A DNA stretch of 64,000 nucleotides from assembly GCA_030430845.1 (NCBI GenBank), contig JAUIKE010000009.1, forward strand, positions 21,222 to 85,221, written 5' to 3'. The position numbers were made by a program, and so were the translations under genes. Positions 16,705-23,983 of the stretch are shown one piece after another (the stretch's first letter is position 1; every line of letters begins with the position of its first letter). The notes below the pieces were generated by a model. It saw only the letters and a program-made list of their open reading frames with translations, did no database searches and was not told where the DNA came from. The DNA is from Bacteroidia bacterium. GTDB lineage: Bacteria; Bacteroidota; Bacteroidia; Chitinophagales; Saprospiraceae.

Positions 16705-18276
16705 CTAAGTTTCAGCAAGCGGCAGCAAAATCGTAAAAGTTGTGCCTTCACCTACTTGGCTCTTTACTTCAATTTTTCCATGATGCTGTTCAATGATCCC
16801 ATAACTGATTGAAAGCCCCAGGCCGGTACCTTTTCCCAGCGGCTTGGTTGTAAAAAAAGGTTCAAAGATCTTTTGTCGAGTTTTTTTATCCATTCCTTTC
16901 CCGTCGTCTCTAATCTTGATGAAAAGATGATCTTCTAATTGGCCTGTTTGAATAAAGATTGTTCCTTGTTGTTCAATTGCCTGAATGGCGTTGGTGATTA
17001 GATTGAGAAAAACCTGATTGAGGCGACTGATCTGGCATGGAATATCAGGTAAGGAGGCCAGATCTGTGACAATCTTTACACCTTCCGGAACACTAGCTTT
17101 CAGCAAGGTCAAAGTGCTTTCAATACCTTCATTGATATCAGCCTGGATGAACTCGTCATTTGATTTTCTGGAAAAAATGAGCAAGCTTTGAACGATATGT
17201 CGCATACGGGAAGCCCCGCGATCGATTCCGCTGATGAGTTGACTGATCTCGGAACTCAAATAAGCACTCCCCAGACGATTACTTAAGGCTAGCAGGTCTT
17301 CGATATCTTTTTGAGTCCAGGGGTCTTTTTTCAGCTTTTCCAGGCTGGTCAGCAATTCCTGGACCTCTTCAAAATCCAGTTTGAGCGCTGCGATGTTCGA
17401 CACCATGAAATTAAGGGGGTTATTAATTTCATGAGCAACTCCAGCTGTCAACTGACCGAGCGAAGCCATTTTCTCCTGTTGGATCAATTGGGCCTGTGTA
17501 TGTTGCAGTTGGTTGACCAGGGCTCTCAGTGATCGATTCTTTTTCTGAAGATCTTCTGTTGTCTGGATCAATAAATCGTCCAGCTGGTCACGATAGATTT
17601 TCTCGTATTCAATTTCCTGCTGTAGGCCGCGATATTTCCAGTACAAACTTTTAGCCAGTTGAGCTTCATTTGTTGAGGATCCCTGAAAAATCTGAAAAAG
17701 TTCCTCTTCCTCCGGCAGCGTCCGGAGCTTTTTAAACTGAATCCTCATTTCGGAGGAATAAAAACCATGCAAAACACCTGGAAGTTGTTGAATATCCACA
17801 TTTACGTAGTCGAGGTCCTTACATAATTGCATGCCGCCAACAAAAACGCCATAAGTAAAATCCGGCGGGAACGGCACAGTGGAGTGGATAACCGCTAGTC
17901 CTCGTTCTTCGTCGAGGCTTTCTAATTTCACCCACCCTGCAGCCCCCGGGGCATCAGCCTGCACGACCATTTGGTAGCCTTGATTATCCGTTTGTATATG
18001 CAGAAAGTCAGTAGAAGAATTGACCAGGTCCTTTCCTCCACCAAAGTAATACCAGCCCTGGATGAACTCCATACCCGCTCGAAAAAGTACTCCGCTAATG
18101 TCTGGATGCTTCCGGGCCACTTTATTGAGAATTTGTTCAAAGAGCTGAAACTCACACCAATCAGTGTTTTGAATAGTTTCTCCAATTAGGGCATCCACAT
18201 CCTCGCCGGTCAAGGCATGAATACTTTGAAAAGACTGTAACAGCCCATTGATGAGAGAACCGGCGATTCGAACCAT
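16705..18276 (-). CDS. Sensor histidine kinase with unrecognised N-terminal sensor domain
   Basis: A 523-residue soluble histidine kinase with no signal peptide or membrane segment. Residues 1-200 form a sensor domain I do not recognise (starts MVRIAGSLINGLLQSF); the fold could be V4R-like, but this is a guess. A coiled coil at about 220-270 (QKKNRSLRALVNQLQHTQAQ) leads into HisKA with His282 (AHEINNPLNF) and an HATPase domain (NLITNAIQAIEQQG, DDGKGMDKKTR, GKGTGLGLSISYGIIEQHHG). No receiver is attached. It is divergent from the globin gene across 239 bp and lies 63 bp before the HTCS gene on the same strand, so its partner regulator may be elsewhere. A role in oxygen or NO sensing is suggested only by the globin neighbour. 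Confidence 0.85.
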   Translation of the reverse strand: MVRIAGSLINGLLQSFQSIHALTGEDVDALIGETIQNTDWCEFQLFEQILNKVARKHPDISGVLFRAGMEFIQGWYYFGGGKDLVNSSTDFLHIQTDNQGYQMVVQADAPGAAGWVKLESLDEERGLAVIHSTVPFPPDFTYGVFVGGMQLCKDLDYVNVDIQQLPGVLHGFYSSEMRIQFKKLRTLPEEEELFQIFQGSSTNEAQLAKSLYWKYRGLQQEIEYEKIYRDQLDDLLIQTTEDLQKKNRSLRALVNQLQHTQAQLIQQEKMASLGQLTAGVAHEINNPLNFMVSNIAALKLDFEEVQELLTSLEKLKKDPWTQKDIEDLLALSNRLGSAYLSSEISQLISGIDRGASRMRHIVQSLLIFSRKSNDEFIQADINEGIESTLTLLKASVPEGVKIVTDLASLPDIPCQISRLNQVFLNLITNAIQAIEQQGTIFIQTGQLEDHLFIKIRDDGKGMDKKTRQKIFEPFFTTKPLGKGTGLGLSISYGIIEQHHGKIEVKSQVGEGTTFTILLPLAET

Positions 18277-18464
18277 TTTTAAATATTATGATGTAATGAT
18301 GATGCGATTTTCTGATATTAATTGTGAAAAGTTTGCCACAATATTTTGCTTAATGCAATAAAGTTTTTTTTGGGGAAAAACTATTCATTTTTTCAGTCAA
18401 TCGGTAAAATCAGGTAGTGAAGTGGGTTTATTTTTTTCACAGGCTTAAAAGGCTTTTTGATCGA

Positions 18465-18498
18465 TTGAGGATGTAAAATCATACAATTATTATCTTTG
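18465..18498 (+). promoter_or_regulatory. Candidate promoter of the globin gene
   Basis: TTG at 18465-18467 and a perfect TAnnTTTG element (TATCTTTG, 18491-18498) are 23 bp apart, as in Bacteroidota sigma-A promoters. The ATG follows 17 bp downstream at 18516. Confidence 0.6.
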
Positions 18499-18515
18499 CT
18501 CAAATCTCTGCGGTC

Positions 18516-18935
18516 ATGCTTCTAAACAAATCACAAATACAATTGGTACAGGAATCCATTCAGGATATATTACCGGTAGCTCAACAGACTGGAGAACAGT
18601 TTTATGAACACCTTTTTGAAGTAGCCCCACCCCTCAGAGATTTATTTCATTCGGATATGCGAAGTCAATCTCGCAAGCTCATGACCATTCTCATTCATAT
18701 CGTGGCCAACCTGGATCAATGGGAAGGTTTGGAAGAAGAACTGGCCGAGCTGGCCAGACGTCATATTGATTACCAGGTAGAAATCACTCACTATGATCAG
18801 ATTGGGGAGGCCCTGTTTTGGACGCTTCAGCAAAAACTCGGTAATACCTGGACCCCTTTACTGGAAGAAGCCTGGCAAGCTGCCTATCAGCAAATTGCAG
18901 ATGCCATGATTAAAGTCCACAAGGAATATTCCTGA
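18516..18935 (+). CDS. Single-domain bacterial globin
   Basis: A 139-residue haem protein of the single-domain (Vitreoscilla/flavohaemoglobin-type) globin family. Family-like segments are FYEHLFEVAPPLRDLF (B-C region with the conserved Phe), SRKLMTILIHIVANLD (E helix) and LARRHIDYQVEITHYD, which supplies the proximal histidine His83 and the usual HxxY(Q/G)V pattern. No FAD or NAD reductase domain is attached, so it needs an external reductant if it detoxifies NO. It may bind O2, NO or H2O2. The gene stands alone and is divergent from a histidine kinase, which makes redox or gas-responsive control plausible. Confidence 0.82.
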   Translation: MLLNKSQIQLVQESIQDILPVAQQTGEQFYEHLFEVAPPLRDLFHSDMRSQSRKLMTILIHIVANLDQWEGLEEELAELARRHIDYQVEITHYDQIGEALFWTLQQKLGNTWTPLLEEAWQAAYQQIADAMIKVHKEYS

Positions 18936-19079
18936 TGCCTTAAGCCGTCAGATCTGTTGTAGGTCCCCGCCTGCCAGAGATGTTCGGCCGGCTGGCGTTT
19001 CAAAAAAACGCAGAAGAGCCCTGCGCAATTTCCATTTTTATTGCATTTCCTGTTAAAATATTACCGAAAGCTTGATTTA

Positions 19080-19094
19080 GTTAGAAATACTAAC
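19080..19094. promoter_or_regulatory. Candidate operator, site 1 (GTTAG-N5-CTAAC)
   Basis: Inverted repeat with 5-bp half-sites and 5-bp spacer, 73 bp before the DUF2024 start. The same core occurs at 19471-19485. Confidence 0.45.
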
Positions 19095-19142
19095 AATATT
19101 TGCATTGCTTTTATATACAGAAACAAAGCTTTAATTAAAAAA

Positions 19143-19157
19143 GTTAGTACTCCTAAA
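19143..19157. promoter_or_regulatory. Candidate operator, site 2 (GTTAG-N5-CTAAA)
   Basis: Same half-site spacing as sites 1 and 3, with spacer TACTC. It ends 10 bp before the ATG of the DUF2024 gene, a position suited to repression or translational blocking. Confidence 0.45.
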
Positions 19158-19167
19158 TTAATTTATT

Positions 19168-19440
19168 ATGAAAGTAGCTGTATTTGATACTTATGTCCAA
19201 AAGTCCAATGGGTATACTGCTCATTTTGACATTATCGTACCAATCGATAAGTACTCACATGAAGAGATTCTCGATTTTGGAAGAGCTTATCTCGAAAGTA
19301 TTGACGAAAAAGGGAGCCGGCTCCGAAGTGAGGAATGCCGGTTTTGTCATATTGAAACTCCTAGTCAGGAAATAACGGATAGTATCCAGGCCAGGGGATA
19401 TTATATCCTTGAGATGGAAGACATCGCCCCTTCTGCTTAA
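19168..19440 (+). CDS. DUF2024 family protein
   Basis: A 90-residue cytoplasmic protein of the DUF2024 family, recognisable from the start MKVAVFDTYVQKSNG, the central HFDIIVPIDKYSHEEI and the C-terminal IQARGYYILEM. Two cysteines or histidines cluster in RSEECRFCHIE (CxxCH), which might bind metal. No biochemical role is established for the family. It precedes a secreted protein gene by 50 bp, and both carry a GTTAG-N5-CTAA site directly before the start, so joint regulation is likely. Confidence 0.82.
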   Translation: MKVAVFDTYVQKSNGYTAHFDIIVPIDKYSHEEILDFGRAYLESIDEKGSRLRSEECRFCHIETPSQEITDSIQARGYYILEMEDIAPSA

Positions 19441-19470
19441 AGCAGCGGATAAAATTTTTTAATCAAAATA

Positions 19471-19485
19471 GTTAGAAATACTAAT
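19471..19485. promoter_or_regulatory. Candidate operator, site 3 (GTTAG-N5-CTAAT)
   Basis: Core identical to site 1 over 14 bp (GTTAGAAATACTAA). It ends 5 bp before the ATG at 19491. Confidence 0.45.
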
Positions 19486-19490
19486 TAATT

Positions 19491-20225
19491 ATGAAAAACT
19501 GTATTTTATTGTTCTTACTCAGTGTTCTATTTATTAACATGACCTATGCGCAGGAGAGCCACAAAGGCGATACATTCGCCAAAAATTCCGACTTCAAGAT
19601 CCAAAGAGTTGAGGTGACTTACGATCAAGATTATGAACTGATTATTTTCTCTGCCTGGGTAGAAGGCCAGGCTGGACAAAGCTACCCGAAGGCAGCCGGG
19701 CAGCTGCACGGTGCTCCCGTGTTGGGGTATGTATTCCCAACCAACCTAAAGTCGGAGGATGTAGGCTTTTCGAAGGAGGAAGGCATCGTCGCCATGGCCC
19801 TGACCGCCCATCCTGATTTTGACGACACCCCGCTTTGGGACGAGAACATGGATCGTGACTATTCCAATGACGGACGAGTATGGCACGCACACTGGGTGGT
19901 TCTAAGCTCTGATGAGCGCGTACCAGGCGGCCTTTCCGTCAGGCAGTTCGATCCTAAGAACAAAGAAGTGGTTATGCCTCCTACAAATCCCGGCATGCCC
20001 ATGCTGATGGATTCACCAGGCTTCCAGGTTGTTACGAAAGGTAAGCGCATTAGCGTGGTCGTTCCCGCCTACCGCATGAATCAGCAAATCAACTTCAATT
20101 ATGACGGCGTGGCGGCTTACATGGAAGTAAACACTGAAGACAAAGATCGCCCCATGTTGGGTGTTTATTCCGTCTACAGTGTAGCCTCGGGGAATTTGTC
20201 TCTACCGTATGAGGTAAAAAAATAA
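19491..20225 (+). CDS. Exported protein of unknown function
   Basis: A 244-residue protein with a clear signal peptide (MKNCILLFLLSVLFINMTYA, cleavage near AQES). The mature part is beta-rich, with FSAWVEGQAGQSYP, several acidic stretches (DDTPLWDENMDRDY) and a W-rich segment VWHAHWVVLSSDERV. There is no cysteine pair, lipobox, membrane anchor or T9SS domain, so it is probably periplasmic. I do not recognise the family. It is probably co-regulated with the DUF2024 gene through the GTTAG-N5-CTAA sites and may be controlled by the MarR-type regulator encoded 340 bp downstream. Confidence 0.7.
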   Translation: MKNCILLFLLSVLFINMTYAQESHKGDTFAKNSDFKIQRVEVTYDQDYELIIFSAWVEGQAGQSYPKAAGQLHGAPVLGYVFPTNLKSEDVGFSKEEGIVAMALTAHPDFDDTPLWDENMDRDYSNDGRVWHAHWVVLSSDERVPGGLSVRQFDPKNKEVVMPPTNPGMPMLMDSPGFQVVTKGKRISVVVPAYRMNQQINFNYDGVAAYMEVNTEDKDRPMLGVYSVYSVASGNLSLPYEVKK

Positions 20226-20553
20226 GTGTGGTGGAAAGTTAGGGTGAGAGGAAATCGGGAAATCGGGATATAGGAATATTGGAGTACAGGAATATTGGGG
20301 GCTACTTCAATTTTTTTGCAGTGGCGGGCGTTTGCTAGTGACCTGGTGACTTGGAGTCACCAGGTCACTAGCACATCTCAGAAGAGGGCCTCAAAGTTAG
20401 TCCAATCTAGTCAATATCTCAACGCCCTGTCCGGTTTTGTCCGATTTTGGTAGGTTTTGGAAGGAAAAGGCATTTTCATTTTCCTCTGGAGAAGCAAAAC
20501 TGATAGTCTTCATTTTTTCACCCCGCAACTTTATTAGTAATCCAAACAATGTG
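20226..20553. repeat. Non-coding region with 39-bp hairpin, copy 1
   Basis: Positions 20334-20372 form a perfect hairpin of 18-bp stem and 3-nt loop (stem begins GCTAGTGACCTGG). The same 39 bp recur at 22115-22153. The downstream tail (20373-20465), with CTCAAAGTTAG, ATATCTCAAC and CTGTCCGGTTTTGTCCG, is a diverged copy of the sequence after the second hairpin, so the repeat unit is about 130 bp or more. No gene is seen here. Confidence 0.85.
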
Positions 20554-20561
20554 TATCTTTA
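20554..20561 (+). promoter_or_regulatory. -7 element at the MarR gene start
   Basis: TATCTTTA lies 4 bp before the ATG at 20566, the same spacing as at the GAF-LuxR gene. This predicts a leaderless mRNA. A -33 TTG at the usual distance is not visible. Confidence 0.4.
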
Positions 20562-20565
20562 AAGA

Positions 20566-21177
20566 ATGGAAAAAAATCAGGCATCTGTATTTCATTTGGG
20601 CCTTCAGGCCATCAACCTGGATGCCAAAATTGTGGTTGCATTGGAAAGGATTGCAGAGGTATTTAGGGTATCCTTATGGAATATTGGCAAGCAGCATCGT
20701 CTCAGTCCTTTACAGATCCAGTTGTTGATTTTCATCCAATTCCATGCTTCGGACAAATGTAAGGTCTCCTATCTGGCCCAGGAGTTCAACCTCTCAAAAC
20801 CTACCATTAGTGAAGCGATCCGGACACTACTCAAAAAGGAACTTATCCAAAAAGAAACAGACCCTGTTGATACTCGTAGTTATACGATTGATCTGACAGA
20901 AAAAGGGAAAACACTCGCTGCCGAAGTATCTTTTTTTGCGAATGATATGCTACAAACTTTTGAAGACTGGGATACAAATCGAAAGAATCAGTTTTACTCC
21001 AACCTCTTAGAGGTCATCATCAAACTACAAAAAGCCGGCCTCATCAGCCTCCAAAGAACCTGCCGGAATTGCAGATACTTGCAGGAAAACGAAGAGGGAT
21101 ATTTTTGTAAGATGCTACAAATGCCTCTTCAGATTCAGGGTTTTAGAATTGACTGTCCTGAATTTGAAGCCACTTAA
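20566..21177 (+). CDS. MarR family regulator with C-terminal four-cysteine motif
   Basis: A 203-residue MarR-type winged-helix regulator. The DNA-binding part contains LSPLQIQLLIFIQFH, VSYLAQEFNLSKPTISEAIR (recognition helix) and the wing TDPVDTRSYTIDLTEKG. It is longer than usual MarR proteins (about 145 aa). The extra C-terminus carries Cys166-x2-Cys169, Cys181 and Cys197 (RTCRNCRYL, YFCKML, DCPEF), a pattern suited to zinc or an iron-sulfur cluster, so metal, redox or gas sensing is possible. It is followed 11 bp later by the cupin gene and then the YbaK-like gene, forming an operon. It is a candidate for binding the nearby GTTAG-N5-CTAA sites (inference). Confidence 0.85.
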   Translation: MEKNQASVFHLGLQAINLDAKIVVALERIAEVFRVSLWNIGKQHRLSPLQIQLLIFIQFHASDKCKVSYLAQEFNLSKPTISEAIRTLLKKELIQKETDPVDTRSYTIDLTEKGKTLAAEVSFFANDMLQTFEDWDTNRKNQFYSNLLEVIIKLQKAGLISLQRTCRNCRYLQENEEGYFCKMLQMPLQIQGFRIDCPEFEAT

Positions 21178-21188
21178 ACTACACACCT

Positions 21189-21551
21189 ATGGAATTAAAA
21201 AAGATTAACTGGAATGAGGTGCCCACAGAGCAAGTCACTTCATCTATGACCCGTAAAATGGTATACGGCGAAAAAGTAATGGTCACTAAGCTGACCTTCA
21301 AAGACGGTTTTGAAGTACCGCTGCATCAGCATGAAAATGAACAGATATCAGAAGTGATCTCGGGAACCATACGCTTCTGGTTTGGTCCCAATAAAGAGCA
21401 AGAGATGGACATTCATGCCGGCGAGTCTGTTGTCATCCCCGGCAACCTTCCCCACGCTGCCTTAATGATCGGAGATGTAGTGGCTATGGATACTTTCTCA
21501 CCACCCAGGCAGGATTGGATAGACGGGACCGACGATTATCTGAAAAAGTAA
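21189..21551 (+). CDS. Cupin domain protein
   Basis: A 120-residue single cupin. The first metal-binding motif is PLHQHENEQISEV (His46, His48, Gln52), the second is VVIPGNLPHAAL (His89), so a mononuclear metal site is likely intact. Such small cupins may be dioxygenases, isomerases or ligand sensors; no substrate can be assigned. It lies 11 bp after the MarR gene and 8 bp before the start of the YbaK-like gene, so the three are probably cotranscribed. Confidence 0.85.
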   Translation: MELKKINWNEVPTEQVTSSMTRKMVYGEKVMVTKLTFKDGFEVPLHQHENEQISEVISGTIRFWFGPNKEQEMDIHAGESVVIPGNLPHAALMIGDVVAMDTFSPPRQDWIDGTDDYLKK

Positions 21552-21559
21552 GTTACCCT

Positions 21560-22051
21560 ATGGAGGACCTCCTACAATTTTTGAACGATCACAAAATTGA
21601 CTATCAAAGATGTGATCATCCCGCTGTATTCACGGTTGAAGAAGCCAATCGCCTGGTTCCTCCTTTACCTGGAGCCAAAACAAAAAATCTTTTTTTAAGA
21701 GACCGGAGAGGCAGGCGGCATTTTTTGGTAGTCATACCAGGAGACCGATCCATTAACATGAAAGCGCTTATTCCGAAGATGAAAGTAACGAATCTCAGCT
21801 TTGCCTCTGCTGAGCGCCTGAAAAAATACCTGGGCGTTACGCCCGGATCCGTTTCCATGTTAGCTCTTTTCAACGACACTGAGCAGCAGGTGGAGTTATT
21901 CATAGACGAAGCACTATGGCAAGCAGAGGCATTTTTATGCCATCCATTAGTCAATACCTCCACTCTGGTTGTTTCGAAAGAGGGAATAAAGGGCTTTTTA
22001 AAAGCCTCCGGGCATGAAGTGAATTTACTGCCCAGTATTATTGAAGAATAG
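21560..22051 (+). CDS. YbaK/ProX-type aminoacyl-tRNA deacylase-like protein
   Basis: A 163-residue protein of the YbaK/prolyl-tRNA-editing (ProX/PrdX) superfamily, which hydrolyses mischarged tRNA, typically Ala-tRNA(Pro). Recognisable blocks are HPAVFTVEEANRLVPPLPGA, KTKNLFLRDRRGRRHFLVV (with the conserved lysine), LGVTPGSVSMLALFND and LCHPLVNTSTLVVS. The ATG at 21560 gives the usual family length; the longer frame from 21515 runs back into the cupin gene. Its place after a MarR regulator and cupin gene is unusual and gives no functional clue. Confidence 0.88.
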   Translation: MEDLLQFLNDHKIDYQRCDHPAVFTVEEANRLVPPLPGAKTKNLFLRDRRGRRHFLVVIPGDRSINMKALIPKMKVTNLSFASAERLKKYLGVTPGSVSMLALFNDTEQQVELFIDEALWQAEAFLCHPLVNTSTLVVSKEGIKGFLKASGHEVNLLPSIIEE

Positions 22052-22114
22052 TACCTAAAATATACTTGAAAAATATTGGAGTAGCCTCCGAAAAATTTGG
22101 GCTGAAAAGTGCTC

Positions 22115-22260
22115 GCTAGTGACCTGGTGACTTGGAGTCACCAGGTCACTAGCGCCCCGCCCAAAAACCTCCTCAAAATTACCCCATTTCCCTCAATACC
22201 TCAACCTCCTGTCCGCTTTTGTCCGCTTTTGTCCGCTTTTGCATGGTTTTGCAAGCTTGC
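22115..22260. repeat. 39-bp hairpin repeat, copy 2, with tail
   Basis: Positions 22115-22153 are identical to 20334-20372 (perfect 18-bp stem, 3-nt loop). The tail contains three exact tandem copies of GTCCGCTTTT (22211-22240), where copy 1 has diverged versions. The tail overlaps the 3' end of the small minus-strand gene at 22201-22548 and supplies its last codons. Confidence 0.85.
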
Positions 22261-22548
22261 CTGGTCAGGAGCTTTGTCCAACCTGCTATACAAACTAGTA
22301 CGACTTCCATAAATGCCTCCCGTAAATGAAAATAAATTCCCCTTCACCCTCTGCTGCTGCACCTGAAGCAAATTCTTGACTGCCAATACATCACCCTTAT
22401 TTTGCTCATACAAGTAAACCAGTCCTTCTAACTTGTCCCCAAGGGGAGTACAAGACCGTAAAGCCATACATACAGAATCCTTCTCCCCCCTGTTCAAAGT
22501 ACCGTCAATATATCTCAGTAATTGATCTGTAGAAATTTCATGCACCAT
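22201..22548 (-). CDS. Small protein downstream of ECF sigma factor, possible anti-sigma
   Basis: A 115-residue predicted cytoplasmic protein starting 11 nt after the sigma factor stop. The N-terminus (STDQLLRYIDGTLNRGEKDS) resembles the first helices of anti-sigma factors (LLxYLDGxL), and there are two cysteines in VCMALRSCTPL, but no HxxxCxxC zinc motif and no transmembrane helix. The last roughly 16 residues (AKADKSGQKRTGG) are encoded by the tandem GTCCGCTTTT repeat, so the C-terminus appears to have been extended or replaced by repeat insertion. Function is inferred only from position. Confidence 0.55.
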   Translation of the reverse strand: MVHEISTDQLLRYIDGTLNRGEKDSVCMALRSCTPLGDKLEGLVYLYEQNKGDVLAVKNLLQVQQQRVKGNLFSFTGGIYGSRTSLYSRLDKAPDQASLQNHAKADKSGQKRTGG

Positions 22549-22559
22549 GTCGTTTTTTT

Positions 22560-23135
22560 TTAAGCTCGCCTGGGACGGTTTTCATAAGCCTCCAGGTAAG
22601 CCCGGAGGCTCTTCCGGGCTCTGAAGATGAGGCCCCTGACCGAAGTCTCCGTGCTTCCGGTTTCCTGAGCGATATCTTCATAAGAATACCCCTCCAACCA
22701 TAACAGGATCGTTTCTCTTTGTCGCTCATTCAGTGAGTCACGCAATGCACGATCGAGATCAAGACGGAGCTCCGACGAGCTGGTTTTGTAATTAAGATCA
22801 CTCCTTCCAGAAAGCTCTCCAGGAGTAAGCCTTGATTTGTTTTTTGTGTAATGATAAATATTCGCAAACTGACTATAGGCTACTTTCAGTACATAAGCCT
22901 TCATGTTGTCCAGCTTTTGATAAAAAGCCGTTTTTTTTCTCATCAATTTCTCAAAGGTGTTTTGAAGCGCCTCCTCAGCCAGAAACGCTGTATTAGGCCG
23001 ATTTTTAAAATAAGCATACGCTCTCAAAAGTATTTCCTCTGCCATTAGTTCATAAAGGGCTTCGAAAAATGCTTCTTGGGATTGGGGGTTCTGGGAAGTA
23101 GTAGCTACTTCCAGTTCAGGATTAAGTGATGTCAT
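22560..23135 (-). CDS. ECF-type RNA polymerase sigma factor
   Basis: A 191-residue extracytoplasmic-function sigma factor (start chosen at 23135, MTSLNPELEV; a 211-residue form from 23195 is possible). Region 2 spans about 20-95 (ALYELMAEEILLRAYAYF, AEEALQNTFEKLMR, MKAYVLKVAYSQFANIYH) and region 4 about 125-180 (LNERQRETILLWLEGYSYED, TETSVRGLIFRARKSL). It forms an operon with the small protein downstream and is divergent from the secreted protein gene at 23340, which it may control. The 5' 200 bp between them hold a candidate promoter region with no clear consensus. Confidence 0.9.
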   Translation of the reverse strand: MTSLNPELEVATTSQNPQSQEAFFEALYELMAEEILLRAYAYFKNRPNTAFLAEEALQNTFEKLMRKKTAFYQKLDNMKAYVLKVAYSQFANIYHYTKNKSRLTPGELSGRSDLNYKTSSSELRLDLDRALRDSLNERQRETILLWLEGYSYEDIAQETGSTETSVRGLIFRARKSLRAYLEAYENRPRRA

Positions 23136-23339
23136 TCTTTTGGGTTTGTGAATCAAATAGGCCAAGTTTTCTACTTGACTACCACTTAATTGCACAAAAC
23201 AGAAAGAGGTAAACTTGAAAAAAAAAATCTTCCGCGTGAGGATTTCATCCCTCCACTGGTCCTATCAGGTGAAAAGAGTCGGAACAAGCCGAAACAAGAC
23301 TTTAAACCGAAGTAGGCATTCATCAAACTTTTTTACCAA

Positions 23340-23936
23340 ATGAAATCTGTATTGTTTTTTTCTTTCTTCACGATCTTATTATTCAGCTCCACTTCTTCTT
23401 TTGCAAATAATTTTGACAATAACCCTTCCCTTTTCTTTGGTGCGCCCATGGAAAAATGCACCCATGAAATGCAAACCTGGGACTTTGACCTCACCGTGGG
23501 TATCACCGTGGGAGGTGCTTATGTAGAAGTCACTTTTCATGTACACTGCGAGTCTGACCTAGCCTTAGTGACCTGGATCGGAACTTCAGGCGCTTACGGA
23601 TGTGATGTAGCAAAAGGTATCGCAAACCCTAACGGAAGGGGCGGCAGTAAAAAGTATGGCGACAGAGATGCTTTTATCAGAGCACTGGAAGATATGGTCA
23701 AAATGGAAAGAGGATCTCTCAAGTCGATCAAGGTTAAAAAGTCCTCTGCTTTTAAAGCAGACGGCACGGTATATCAAATAGTACCAGGCATGTACAAGCT
23801 GGATCGAAAGAGCAATTACCCTTTGATCTTCCCTTTCCAGGTTCAGGAGGTAAAGGCCTCCGAATTAAATAAAGACCTGATGAGAAAAAAAGAAGTCGGC
23901 CAACTGAAGTCATTCACAAAAATAGGTACTCACTAA
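23340..23936 (+). CDS. Exported protein of unknown function
   Basis: A 198-residue protein with signal peptide MKSVLFFSFFTILLFSSTSS (cleavage near SFA-NNF). The mature protein has a cysteine at MEKCTHEM, a beta-rich segment FDLTVGITVGGAYVEVTF, another cysteine in HVHCESD and one in AYGCDVAKG, which could form disulfides. A basic C-terminal half follows. No family is recognised. It is divergent from the ECF sigma gene and convergent with the esterase gene, separated from the latter by a hairpin. Confidence 0.65.
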   Translation: MKSVLFFSFFTILLFSSTSSFANNFDNNPSLFFGAPMEKCTHEMQTWDFDLTVGITVGGAYVEVTFHVHCESDLALVTWIGTSGAYGCDVAKGIANPNGRGGSKKYGDRDAFIRALEDMVKMERGSLKSIKVKKSSAFKADGTVYQIVPGMYKLDRKSNYPLIFPFQVQEVKASELNKDLMRKKEVGQLKSFTKIGTH

Positions 23937-23943
23937 TTTAATA

Positions 23944-23976
23944 TATTGGTTTGCGGCTGATGGCCGCAAACCAATA
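23944..23976. terminator. Bidirectional hairpin terminator
   Basis: A perfect 14-bp stem (TATTGGTTTGCGGC) with 5-nt loop lies exactly between the convergent ends at 23936 and 23984. Confidence 0.65.
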
Positions 23977-23983
23977 CGTCCTT

